A stretch of 49,470 nucleotides of DNA, taken from positions 1 through 49,470 of the forward strand of contig NZ_JAUUTW010000036.1 in the NCBI RefSeq assembly GCF_030676415.1, in the 5' to 3' direction. The notes below the pieces were generated by a model that searched no databases, was not told where the DNA came from, and saw only the letters and a list, made by a program, of their open reading frames with translations. The stretch's first letter is position 1. Each line of letters starts with the position of its first letter. Below are positions 42,059 to 49,330 of this stretch, one piece after another. This DNA comes from Peribacillus frigoritolerans. Lineage in GTDB: Bacteria > Bacillota > Bacilli > Bacillales > DSM-1321. A program made the translations under genes and the position numbers.

Positions 42059-42850
42059 ATGCAGGAAAAAAATCGAGGATTGGCCCTGTTTACTCTCCTG
42101 GTGTTCCTTTTTTACCAGGGCCTTTACTTATCATATCCGTTACGTCATTTGAAGGCGGAAATATTCTGAAGTTCCCGCCAGAAGAGTTTTCTTTCTTTAA
42201 GATGGTACGAAAATATTTTTAATGTGGAAATGTTTTGGGTCGCTTTTAAAACGTCCATCCTTGTTTCAATGGCAGGCAACCTTTTGGCATTGTTACTGGG
42301 AGTGCCGGCTGCCTATGCATTAAGCCGATTTGATTTCAAAGGAAAAAGCGTGATTAATGCATTTTTCGTTTCTCCAATATTAATACCGGGAATTGTGCTG
42401 GGCTTTGCGTTTTTACGTTAGATTGTGGGGACTTATCAGCTTCCGATTTATGCGGCTCTGTTTGTGGGACATACTGTTATCATGCTGCCGTTCATCATCC
42501 GTATGATTTCTTCAAGCTTATCAAACTTTGGCTTTTCCATTGAAGAAGCGGCAGAGAGTCTCGGAGCCAGTAAATTGGGCACATTCTTTACAATCGTCCT
42601 TCCGAATATAAAATCAGGAATTCTAGCGGCAGTCATGATCGCCTTCTTGGAATCCTTCAATAATGTAGACATTTCAGTTTATATGACAGGACCTGGGGTA
42701 AGTACGTTTCCGATTCAGATGCTGACGTATGTAGAGAACTACTTCGAACCTACCATTTCGGCCATTTCCGTATTGCTCATGTTCATAACGGCTTTCTTCA
42801 TGTTTATAGTAGAACGGCTCATGGGATTGTCTTATTACACAAAACGATAA
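42059..42850 (+). pseudogene. Decayed ABC transporter permease (PotC/phosphonate-type)
   Basis: The gene starts normally at ATG 42059 (MQEKNRGLALFTLLVFLF) behind AGAGGTG. The homologous protein then continues in another frame (FLPGPLLIISVTSFEGGNIL), again in a third frame (WYENIFNVEMFWVAFKTSIL), and meets an in-frame TAG at 42419-42421 after FVSPILIPGIVLGFAFLR. From 42425 it reads on to the end (GTYQLPIYAALFVGHTVIML, EEAAESLGASKLGTFFTIVL with the EAA loop). Two frameshifts and one nonsense codon mean it cannot make a working permease. The ATPase gene downstream is intact. Confidence 0.88.
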
Positions 42851-42865
42851 AGGAGGTAATGATGG

Positions 42866-43930
42866 ATGGCTTTATTCACTTTACAAGATATATCAGTAGC
42901 ATATAACAAACAGAATATATTAAAAGATTTCACTCTCGAGATTGAAAAAGGGAAACTGGTATCCCTTCTTGGCCCGAGCGGCTGTGGGAAAACGACGACC
43001 CTGCGTTTCATTGCCGGGTTTTTACAGGCGAACGAAGGGAAGTTTTTATTCAAGGAAAAGGACTATACGAAAGTGCCCGTCAACAAGCGGAACTTCGGCT
43101 TTGTGTTCCAAAACTATGCATTATTTCCGCATTTGTCGATATTCGATAATATTGCATTCGGTCTCCGTCTGAGAAAGAACTCTAAAAGTGAAATTGAAAA
43201 AAAAGTAATGAATGTGCTCGAAATCGTTAATTTAAAAGGATTTGAAAAGAGATATCCCCAAGAGCTTTCCGGGGGGCAAAAGCAGCGGGTTGCGATTGCC
43301 AGGGCGCTGGTGATTGAACCGGACATCCTATTATTTGACGAGCCATTGAGTAATCTTGATGCCAACTTGAGGGAGAATATGAGAGTCGAGATTCGCCGTA
43401 TCCAACAAGAGCTGGGAATTACAACGGTATATGTTTCCCATGACCAGGAAGAATGCTTTTCGATATCCGACCAGGTGGCGATCATGAATAAAGGGGTCAT
43501 CGAGCAGCTTAGTGACCCTGCGACCATTTACAAATATCCTGAAACCAAATTTGTCGCAGACTTCATCGGCTTCAAGAACTTCATTGACTTCGATAAGCGG
43601 ACAGATCATGAAGGTAAAATTGAACTGAACAAATCTGGATACTCATTTGTGCTGCACAAGGATGCACAGATGACCAATTCAACGGGAAAAATAGGCGCCA
43701 TCAGGCCGGACGATCTGTTGATCAGGGAAAAAGATAACACTGGAGCTGTCCAGGAAAATAGCTTATCTGGCCGAGTTAAGGTAAGTACCTATCTGGGAAG
43801 AAGCTATCAATATGTCGTTGAAACCCCAATAGGGGATTTCACTGTGAACAAGGAAATGGCGGAATCTTATCGGACGGGTCAGGAAATCATCCTTGAAATT
43901 CCGAGAAACCAGATGGTGCTTGTTGACTAG
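42866..43930 (+). CDS. ABC transporter ATP-binding protein (PotA/FbpC type)
   Basis: 354 aa, ATG 42866 behind AAAGGAGG. Walker A GPSGCGKTT, Q-loop NYALFPHLSIFDNI, signature LSGGQKQRVAIARAL, Walker B ILLFDEPLSNLD and switch region VYVSHDQEE are intact. The C-terminal ~100 residues (GKIGAIRPDDLLI, SGRVKVSTYLGRSYQYVVET) form a TOBE regulatory domain. The class serves spermidine/putrescine, iron or 2-aminoethylphosphonate importers. Its permease partner upstream is broken and no substrate-binding protein is adjacent, so the gene is probably on the way to decay despite its intact frame. Confidence 0.9.
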   Translation: MALFTLQDISVAYNKQNILKDFTLEIEKGKLVSLLGPSGCGKTTTLRFIAGFLQANEGKFLFKEKDYTKVPVNKRNFGFVFQNYALFPHLSIFDNIAFGLRLRKNSKSEIEKKVMNVLEIVNLKGFEKRYPQELSGGQKQRVAIARALVIEPDILLFDEPLSNLDANLRENMRVEIRRIQQELGITTVYVSHDQEECFSISDQVAIMNKGVIEQLSDPATIYKYPETKFVADFIGFKNFIDFDKRTDHEGKIELNKSGYSFVLHKDAQMTNSTGKIGAIRPDDLLIREKDNTGAVQENSLSGRVKVSTYLGRSYQYVVETPIGDFTVNKEMAESYRTGQEIILEIPRNQMVLVD

Positions 43931-43946
43931 CTTAGGAGGGTAAGTT

Positions 43947-44138
43947 ATGCGAATGGATATGCTTGTAAGAGATATCTACGTGTTTAACAGCTATTTAAAA
44001 AGATTAAAGGGAATGCAGCCATCAAGGATGGAAAGTTCTATTATATTGGAGAACGGGAATTGGATGCCTTCGAGAAACGGAAAAAGAACCACTCATCCTC
44101 CCAAGATGGCAATGGTTCTTCTTCTGACAATTAATTAA
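43947..44138 (+). pseudogene. N-terminal remnant of an adenine deaminase-like amidohydrolase
   Basis: ATG 43947 behind TAGGAGGG gives MDMLVRDIYVFNSYLKR, then the frame slips. In another frame GNAAIKDGKFYYIGERELDA follows, which is the typical beginning of an adenine deaminase or related amidohydrolase (D-A/V-I-K-D-G-K). The rest of the barrel is missing; the coding sequence stops being protein-like at about 44110. It is thus a frameshifted, truncated member of the decayed ABC locus. Confidence 0.6.
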
Positions 44139-44170
44139 GTTAGTTGTGATCAACCACTCTTGCTAGTTGT

Positions 44171-44206
44171 CAGCCTCATGTTAGCGCATGAGGCTGTTTT
44201 TAGTTT
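44171..44206 (+). terminator. Terminator ending the decayed ABC locus
   Basis: CAGCCTCATG and CATGAGGCTG form a perfect 10-bp stem with loop TTAGCG, followed by TTTTTAGTTTTT. Confidence 0.85.
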
Positions 44207-44355
44207 TTGTTAATATAAGGAACACACCCGGATTTTAAAGTGAATATTCAGATACTGAAGAGGGAGTTACTGAAGCATTACGGCTGATAAAGTCAATATC
44301 CATTTTTGTTTTACATGAATAGATTCGAAGGATAGCCCAAAATGGGAAAAATGAA

Positions 44356-44384
44356 TTGACTCTTTCTTACTGATATGGTATGTT
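44356..44384 (+). promoter_or_regulatory. Promoter of the mutS2-like transcription unit
   Basis: TTGACT (44356-44361) and TATGTT (44379-44384) with a 17-base spacer. It predicts a transcript start near 44391 and therefore a leader of about 415 nt before the mutS2-like start codon. Confidence 0.65.
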
Positions 44385-44415
44385 AATTCCAATCTAAGAA
44401 AAGGTGTGGTGTTTT

Positions 44416-44439
44416 ATGTCGGGAGTAGGTATCAACTAA
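44416..44439 (+). CDS. Leader peptide MSGVGIN of the attenuator
   Basis: ATG 44416 with AAGGTG 9 bases upstream; seven codons then TAA at 44437-44439. The last codons and the stop lie inside a small stem and just before the first terminator, as expected for a leader peptide on which a stalled ribosome alters folding. Confidence 0.6.
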   Translation: MSGVGIN

Positions 44440-44450
44440 TTTAGTTGAAT

Positions 44451-44497
44451 AAGGTATTTAATCACTGATTGGTCAGTGGATTAAGTATGCCTTTTTT
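44451..44497 (+). terminator. Attenuator terminator T1
   Basis: AAGGTATTTAATCACTG pairs with CAGTGGATTAAGTATGCCTT with three small bulges, then TTTTTT. Confidence 0.75.
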
Positions 44498-44580
44498 CAC
44501 AGTGCAACTCTGCATTGTGAATACCTACCTTAAGACTGCTTCCTTTTCCATAAATCGTGTAACATGCAGGTGTTACGGCG

Positions 44581-44616
44581 AAAAGCATGGTGGGATTTGT
44601 CCTATCATGCTTTTTT
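44581..44616 (+). terminator. Attenuator terminator T2
   Basis: AAAAGCATGGTGGGA and TCCTATCATGCTTTT pair over 15 positions with two G-T pairs, loop TTTG, followed by T residues. Confidence 0.88.
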
Positions 44617-44686
44617 GTGTACGCAGGTCTATTCGAGCTGCCCAATTTGTTATCGATTTTAGGTACTTATCTATAAGATAAGGCCG

Positions 44687-44759
44687 ATGCCCGCAGGAGC
44701 TTTCTACTCAAATGGCTTGTTCATTTGTAAAGGTAGGGGGACCATTGCGGGCATTTTTT
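44687..44759 (+). terminator. Attenuator terminator T3
   Basis: ATGCCCGCA and TGCGGGCAT form a perfect 9-bp stem followed by TTTTT. The 50-base interior folds again (CAAATG/CATTTG with CTAC/GTAG outside). It ends about 46 bases before the mutS2-like start. Confidence 0.8.
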
Positions 44760-44805
44760 GGATTCGGGAAATTTAATCACTCACTCATTCAAGGAGGATC
44801 ATTAG

Positions 44806-46710
44806 ATGAATACAATGACTTATGAAAAATTACAATATACCCAACTCAAGGAAATGGTGAAAAACCATTGCGTAAGCGGTTTAGGAAAAGCGTTATTGGA
44901 TCAGCTTAAGCCGAGCAGCCGTTTGAATGTCGTTAAAAATCGTTTGAACGAGACAACTGAGGCAAGGAACTTACTGAATGCGGAAAGTCATATTCCCTTA
45001 AAAGGCATTTCACATATTGGACTCCATATCGACAAACTGGAAAAAGGAATGATTTTGGAGCCGGCAGAGTTAGTGGCGATAGCGGACTTCTTAAGAGGCT
45101 GCAGGAATATCAAGAAATTCATGACCGATAAAGAGTTCTTTGCACCAACACTGCATTCCTACGCCCGCTCCATGACTGAATTCAGGAGCATTGAAGAAGA
45201 AATCCAATTCACCATAAAAGGAAATGCTGTTGTTTCCGAAGCCAGCAAGGATCTGAAACGGATCAGGAACCAAATCATCAAGACAGAAAGTAAAATAGAG
45301 GAACGGCTGAATAAGTTCTTGAAGAGCGGAGCCAATAAAGAGTTCATACAGGAATTTTTCATCAGTAAAAAGGATGATCGCTACACCATCCCGATCAAAG
45401 CCTCCTATAAAAACCAAGTGGCCGGAACGATCGTGGAAGTATCTGCAAAAGGGGCTACCGTGTTCATTGAACCTGCCTCTGTAACGAAATTGAACGTTGA
45501 ATTGGCCAGTTTAAAAGCGGAGGAATCGATGGAAGAGTATCAACTTTTGGCCACATTATCCGGAACGGTTTTCGAACAGCTGAAACCGATCAAGATAAAC
45601 ATCGAGTTAATCAGTCAATATGACATGATCTTCGCAAAAGCCAAGTTCAGTAAAAGCATGGATGCCATCGAACCGAAAATCAATGATCACGGTTATATTA
45701 AATTGAAAAGCTGTAAACACCCCCTATTACCGCAGGACAGCGTACCTTTGGATTTTGAAATCGGTAAGGACTATCGCAGCTTGATTATTACAGGCCCTAA
45801 TGCCGGGGGAAAAACGGTCGTCCTGAAAACGATCGGCATCCTTACATTGGCCGTCATGTCAGGGCTGCATGTTGCCGGAAAAGAGGGGACGGAGCTTGCC
45901 ATCTTCGATCAGGTATTCGTCGATATCGGTGATAATCAAAGCATTGAAAATGCACTGAGCACGTTTTCATCGCATATGAAAAACATCTCGGAAATCATGG
46001 GGGCATTAACCAATAACTCCTTGCTGCTGTTCGATGAAATCGGGAGCGGAACGGAACCGAATGAAGGAGCCGCATTAGCGATTGCCATCCTTGAGGAATT
46101 TTATCAAAGGGGCTGCATAACCATTGCGACCACCCATTATGGTGAAATCAAGCGCTATTCGGAAATACACAGTGATTTCATGAATGCGGCCATGCAATTC
46201 AACAGTGAAACACTTGAGCCAAAATATAAGCTGTTGATCGGTCAATCCGGGGAAAGCAATGCCCTCTGGATAGCCAAAAAAATGAATGTTCGTGAAAAGG
46301 TTCTGCAAAAGGCAAAGCTCTATATCGACAATAAAGAATACGACTTGGAGCGTGTTCAGGAAGGTAAAATCAAAAAGGCGAAGCCAGAGGCCGTTCCTAA
46401 GGAAGCATCTTATGAATATGAAGTCGGTGACAAAGTGAAGGTAAGCGAACTGAATGGATATGCAATCGTTTATAAGAAAAGGGATTCCTACAATAATGTC
46501 GTCGTTCTTTTCGAAGAAACCTTCAAGGAGGTTCATGCCAATAGGCTCGAGCTTGAAATAAAGGCCGTCGATTTATATCCTGAAGGCTATGATCTCAATA
46601 CTTTATTTGTCAGCTACAAAGAAAGGAAATTGAACCGTGACTTAGAGCGGGGATCGAAAAAGGCGTTAAAGAATGTAGCAGCGGATATCCGGAAGAAGCT
46701 TGGTGAATAA
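44806..46710 (+). CDS. MutS2-like ATPase without the Smr nuclease domain
   Basis: 634 aa, ATG 44806 behind AAGGAGG. The order of parts matches MutS2: an N-terminal core (YEKLQYTQLKEMV, EARNLLN), a long coiled-coil/clamp region (~140-280), and the ATPase with Walker A ITGPNAGGKT (~328-337), NQSIENALSTFSSHM, Walker B LLLFDEIGSGTEPNEG (~407-422) and ATTHYGEIK. A KOW-like segment (YEVGDKVKVSELNGYAIV) follows. The C-terminal Smr endonuclease domain of full MutS2 (about 785 aa) is absent. MutS2 acts on collided ribosomes in B. subtilis. The attenuator leader suggests that this paralogue is induced when translation is disturbed. Single-gene unit. Confidence 0.88.
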   Translation: MNTMTYEKLQYTQLKEMVKNHCVSGLGKALLDQLKPSSRLNVVKNRLNETTEARNLLNAESHIPLKGISHIGLHIDKLEKGMILEPAELVAIADFLRGCRNIKKFMTDKEFFAPTLHSYARSMTEFRSIEEEIQFTIKGNAVVSEASKDLKRIRNQIIKTESKIEERLNKFLKSGANKEFIQEFFISKKDDRYTIPIKASYKNQVAGTIVEVSAKGATVFIEPASVTKLNVELASLKAEESMEEYQLLATLSGTVFEQLKPIKINIELISQYDMIFAKAKFSKSMDAIEPKINDHGYIKLKSCKHPLLPQDSVPLDFEIGKDYRSLIITGPNAGGKTVVLKTIGILTLAVMSGLHVAGKEGTELAIFDQVFVDIGDNQSIENALSTFSSHMKNISEIMGALTNNSLLLFDEIGSGTEPNEGAALAIAILEEFYQRGCITIATTHYGEIKRYSEIHSDFMNAAMQFNSETLEPKYKLLIGQSGESNALWIAKKMNVREKVLQKAKLYIDNKEYDLERVQEGKIKKAKPEAVPKEASYEYEVGDKVKVSELNGYAIVYKKRDSYNNVVVLFEETFKEVHANRLELEIKAVDLYPEGYDLNTLFVSYKERKLNRDLERGSKKALKNVAADIRKKLGE

Positions 46711-46764
46711 CTTGATGATTAATGAAATTGTAATATAGAGGTTGTAAAAACCGTCATCGGCAAG

Positions 46765-46800
46765 GTATGAGTTCTGTATGAACAGGGCTCATACTTTTTT
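46765..46800 (+). terminator. Terminator after the mutS2-like gene
   Basis: GTATGAG pairs with CTCATAC and an inner CTGT/ACAG stem extends it; TTTTTT follows. Confidence 0.85.
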
Positions 46801-46905
46801 GATTACTTTCTCGTGTGGATATACTCGTTCTAAAAAGGAATACATAATATGAGCGTACTGTTGTTTTTTTAGCAGTATGATCATTGTTAGGTGAGGTGAA
46901 AAAGT

Positions 46906-46961
46906 TTGCGGTTTTTTGCAGCTTGAGTTACAATCAATTACGGATATTAAAAGTCTGTAAT
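46906..46961 (+). promoter_or_regulatory. Promoter and palindromic operator of the Rrf2 gene
   Basis: TTGCGG (46906-46911) and TACAAT (46929-46934) are 17 bases apart. Directly after the -10 box lies ATTACGGA, 9 bases, TCTGTAAT (46937-46961). The same 8-9-8 pattern recurs before the next gene (47416-47440). A repressor bound here would cover the transcription start. Confidence 0.75.
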
Positions 46962-46987
46962 AGTTTTAATTATGAGGTGCAACAACA

Positions 46988-47401
46988 ATGAAGTATTCAA
47001 AGGCAACCAATTATGCACTACATACAATGGTGCATTTAACGATGGAACCAAAAGGTCAGACGGTAAGCGTGGATCAGCTGGCGTGTATGCAGGATTTGTC
47101 TCCGACGTACTTGTCGAAAATTTTGACGAAGCTTGTGAAGGCTGGATTAATTGAATCAGTACCAGGGGCAAAAGGCGGCTACAGTATTTCACGCCGCGCA
47201 CAGGACATTTCGTTTCTGGATGTTATTGAAGCGGTGGAGGGTCAGTCGGTGCTTTTCAACTGTGCGTTTGACCATGACGAAAGCGAGTGTTTAATTGAGC
47301 GCGTGATGATCGAGGCGGAAGGCAACATGAAGAAAGAACTGGCTGGACGGACGATTCAAAGCATTGCGGAGCAGAGTCAGGAGACAAAAAAAGAAAAATG
47401 A
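46988..47401 (+). CDS. Rrf2 family transcriptional regulator (YwnA-like)
   Basis: 137 aa, ATG 46988 with GAGGTG upstream. The N-terminal winged helix is typical of Rrf2: MKYSKATNYALHTMVHLTM, VDQLACMQDLSPTYLSKILT and LVKAGLIESVPGAKGGYSIS. The effector region has ISFLDVIEAVEG followed by only two Cys (NCAFDHDESECLI), one fewer than the three that ligate Fe-S clusters in NsrR/IscR, so a cluster is unlikely. The product resembles B. subtilis YwnA. It shares an operator with the flavoprotein gene 58 bases downstream. Confidence 0.9.
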   Translation: MKYSKATNYALHTMVHLTMEPKGQTVSVDQLACMQDLSPTYLSKILTKLVKAGLIESVPGAKGGYSISRRAQDISFLDVIEAVEGQSVLFNCAFDHDESECLIERVMIEAEGNMKKELAGRTIQSIAEQSQETKKEK

Positions 47402-47415
47402 ATTTTTTTACACAA

Positions 47416-47440
47416 ATTAAGGATATTAAGGGTCCTTAAT
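47416..47440 (+). promoter_or_regulatory. Second palindromic operator (Rrf2 target)
   Basis: ATTAAGGA, 9 bases, TCCTTAAT: a perfect 8-9-8 inverted repeat. With the operator at 46937-46961 it shares ATTA.GGATATTAA..GTC and TAATAG. It lies 28 bases before the flavoprotein start. Confidence 0.8.
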
Positions 47441-47467
47441 AGATTTTATAAAAAAGGAGTGTTGCAT

Positions 47468-48373
47468 GTGTTGGATTGTGTAATTATTGGCGGAGGTCCT
47501 GCAGGACTGAATGCCGCATTGGTCATGGGGCGTGCTGGACGGAAAACAATTTTGTTTGATGAGGATAAACCTCGTAACCGGGTGACGCAGGAGTCGCACG
47601 GATTTATCACACAGGATGGGGTAAAGCCGTCAGAGTTCAAAAAGCGGGCAAGAACGGATGTCCAAAAATATCCGTCCGTCTCCATTAAGGAGGAGCGGGT
47701 GGAGATTATTGAAAAAGCCAGTGGTGTGTTCCGAATTCAAACGAAAGGCGGAACGGATTACATGGCAAAAAAAGTGCTTCTCGCAACAGGTCTTCGGGAT
47801 GTTTTGCCGGAGATTCCAGGCATACAGAATGTATACGGAACGAGTGTTTTCAGCTGTCCTTTCTGTGACGGCTGGGAGATGCGCGGCCAAGAATTGGCGG
47901 TGATTGCAGAAAATGAACGGGCTTTTCATATGGGAAAACTGCTGTCAAACTGGAGCGGTGATGTAATTGTGTTTACAAATGGCTATCAGGTACTTGATGA
48001 GGAGAAGGATATCTTGGCTCAGCAGCACGTGACAGTCGTGGAAGAAAAGATTGAAGGTCTTAAATCGAAAGGAGGGCAGCTGATATCGATCCGGCTGCAA
48101 AACGGAGAGGAAATCAAAAGGGAGGCAGGTATTGTGGTGACAGACTTGGTGCAGTCTGCTCCTTTTGCGGAACAGCTCGGCTGTGAGATCACTCCGAACG
48201 GCGGGATTAAAGTAGATTCATTTGGACGAACAACGGTTGAAGGGGTATATGCATGCGGAGATACATCCCTCAGCACGCCTTCTCAGCTGGTGATTGCGGC
48301 GGCGGAGGGCAATAAAGCGGCGGCTGGAGTCATCATGGATTTAGTTGAAGCTGCATTTCTTTTGGAGGCATAA
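47468..48373 (+). CDS. Thioredoxin reductase-like FAD-dependent oxidoreductase
   Basis: I choose GTG 47468 (301 aa) because GGAG is 8 bases upstream; GTG 47459 overlaps that site. FAD-binding DCVIIGGGPAGLNAALVMGR at the N-terminus, ATGLRDVLPEIPG, the redox-active disulphide SCPFCDGWE (Cys-Pro-Phe-Cys), and the second FAD motif GVYACGDTS are those of thioredoxin reductases. The NADPH domain (ELAVIAENERAFHMGKLL) lacks the usual GxGxxA glycines, so cofactor use may differ. Controlled with the Rrf2 regulator through a common palindrome. The true partner, if any, is unknown. Confidence 0.9.
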   Translation: MLDCVIIGGGPAGLNAALVMGRAGRKTILFDEDKPRNRVTQESHGFITQDGVKPSEFKKRARTDVQKYPSVSIKEERVEIIEKASGVFRIQTKGGTDYMAKKVLLATGLRDVLPEIPGIQNVYGTSVFSCPFCDGWEMRGQELAVIAENERAFHMGKLLSNWSGDVIVFTNGYQVLDEEKDILAQQHVTVVEEKIEGLKSKGGQLISIRLQNGEEIKREAGIVVTDLVQSAPFAEQLGCEITPNGGIKVDSFGRTTVEGVYACGDTSLSTPSQLVIAAAEGNKAAAGVIMDLVEAAFLLEA

Positions 48374-48407
48374 AATCCTTGACTGCATAAGAGTATTTTT
48401 TGGCATA

Positions 48408-48519
48408 GGCTTCTGTTGAAGGTGTTATGGAGGCTGATGAAGTATTTTTTGCTGAAAGTTTTAGAGGTACAAAACCTTCTAAAATGCCAAGAAAATCTCC
48501 TAAAAAGAGCAGATTTTAA
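48408..48519 (+). mobile_element. Remnant of an IS1595-type (ISXO2-like) transposase
   Basis: A 36-codon frame without start reads SVEGVMEADEVFFAESFRGT followed by MPRKSPKKSRF. E-x-D-E-x-F-F-x-E-S is the conserved catalytic stretch of ISXO2-like DDE transposases, and the basic MPRK-x-x-KK usually follows. Stops bound it on both sides and no terminal repeats are visible, so it is a dead fragment. Confidence 0.7.
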
Positions 48520-48555
48520 ATAAAGAGAGCCAACATTTGTAAAGGAGATTGAAGT

Positions 48556-49194
48556 ATGACGGAAATCTGGGAATCAAGTTTTATAGAAAATCAAATGATG
48601 TGGGGACTTGAACCTTCAGACTCTGCAATCTTGACAAAGGATTTTTTCCTTGAAAAGAAAGTTAAGGATATATTGATTCCTGGTATTGGATATGGAAGAA
48701 ATGCCAAGGTTTTTACTGACAATGGAATAAATGTAACAGGTATTGAGATTTCAAAAACCGCGATTGAATTGGCAAGGCAAAATGGGCTTAATCTTAATAT
48801 TTTTCATGGTTCAGTAACCGATATGCCTTTTGATAACAAACTTTATGATGGTATATTTTGTTATGCCCTTATTCACTTATTGAATAATCGTGAGAGAGAT
48901 AAGTTTATTAAAGCTTGCTATAATCAGTTAAAGCCAAACGGATATATGATTTTTACTACTATTTCAAAAGAAGCCCCAATGTTTGGAAAGGGAAAACAAC
49001 TGGGGAAAGATTATTTCGAGATAATGGAAGGAGTAAAAATGTTTTTTTATGATTCTGACTCGATAAAACAGGAATTTGGAAATTATGGACTGATAGAGTT
49101 TTCGGAAATTGTTGAGCCCCATAAGAATATGGAAAATAAACCTCCATTTAAATTTATAATGGTAAAATGTCAAAAAGGACTATATGCAAGATAG
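48556..49194 (+). CDS. Class I SAM-dependent methyltransferase
   Basis: 212 aa, ATG 48556 behind AAAGGAGATT. Motif I ILIPGIGYGRNAKVF, motif II VTGIEISKTAIELAR, motif III HGSVTDMPFDNKLYDGIFCY and the following LIHLLNNRERDKFIKACYNQ and LKPNGYMIFTTIS are typical of a small class I methyltransferase (Methyltransf_25/11). The N-terminal WESSFIENQMMWGLEPSDSA resembles tellurite/thiol-type methyltransferases (TehB-like), but the substrate is not determinable. It is A+T-richer than its left neighbour and flanked by IS remnants on both sides, which hints at acquisition. Confidence 0.85.
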   Translation: MTEIWESSFIENQMMWGLEPSDSAILTKDFFLEKKVKDILIPGIGYGRNAKVFTDNGINVTGIEISKTAIELARQNGLNLNIFHGSVTDMPFDNKLYDGIFCYALIHLLNNRERDKFIKACYNQLKPNGYMIFTTISKEAPMFGKGKQLGKDYFEIMEGVKMFFYDSDSIKQEFGNYGLIEFSEIVEPHKNMENKPPFKFIMVKCQKGLYAR

Positions 49195-49246
49195 TGAATT
49201 GCTAGATAAGGTAAGGCCTTCAAGTGCTTACGCATTATTATCCATA

Positions 49247-49291
49247 AAAAGAGCATGTTTTGATCAATCATTTTTCAACACATACTCTTTT
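49247..49291 (+). terminator. Hairpin after the methyltransferase gene
   Basis: AAAAGAGCATGTTTTGA pairs with TCAACACATACTCTTTT with two mismatches. It may be a terminator or the eroded end of the adjacent IS element. Confidence 0.5.
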
Positions 49292-49330
49292 CTATTTGCT
49301 CGCGGCCGCCGACAAAGTGAAGATAGCGAA

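Larger units (their letters stand above)
44391..44805 (+). promoter_or_regulatory. Attenuator leader with three successive terminators (riboregulator)
   Basis: The leader holds a 7-codon ORF (44416-44439), a small stem on its end (CAACTAA/TTAGTTG, 44433-44447), terminator T1 (44451-44497), a hairpin (44498-44520), terminator T2 (44581-44616) and terminator T3 (44687-44759). GTAGGTAT inside the short ORF (44425-44432) and AGGTATT of T1 (44452-44458) can both pair with AATACCTAC (44520-44528), so the structures compete. GTAACA/TGTTAC (44559-44576) precedes T2. This is the classic layout of ribosome-stalling attenuation; the inducer is unknown. Confidence 0.75.

Noticed and set aside
44469..44681. 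A 70-codon frame inside the mutS2-like leader
   Set aside because: It spans attenuator hairpins T1 to T2, has no ribosome binding site, and its composition follows the RNA structure rather than a protein.
44391..44805. T-box or other tRNA-sensing leader for the mutS2-like gene
   Set aside because: No T-box consensus is visible, and the gene is not of an amino-acid-related type; the short ORF and stacked terminators fit ribosome-mediated attenuation better.
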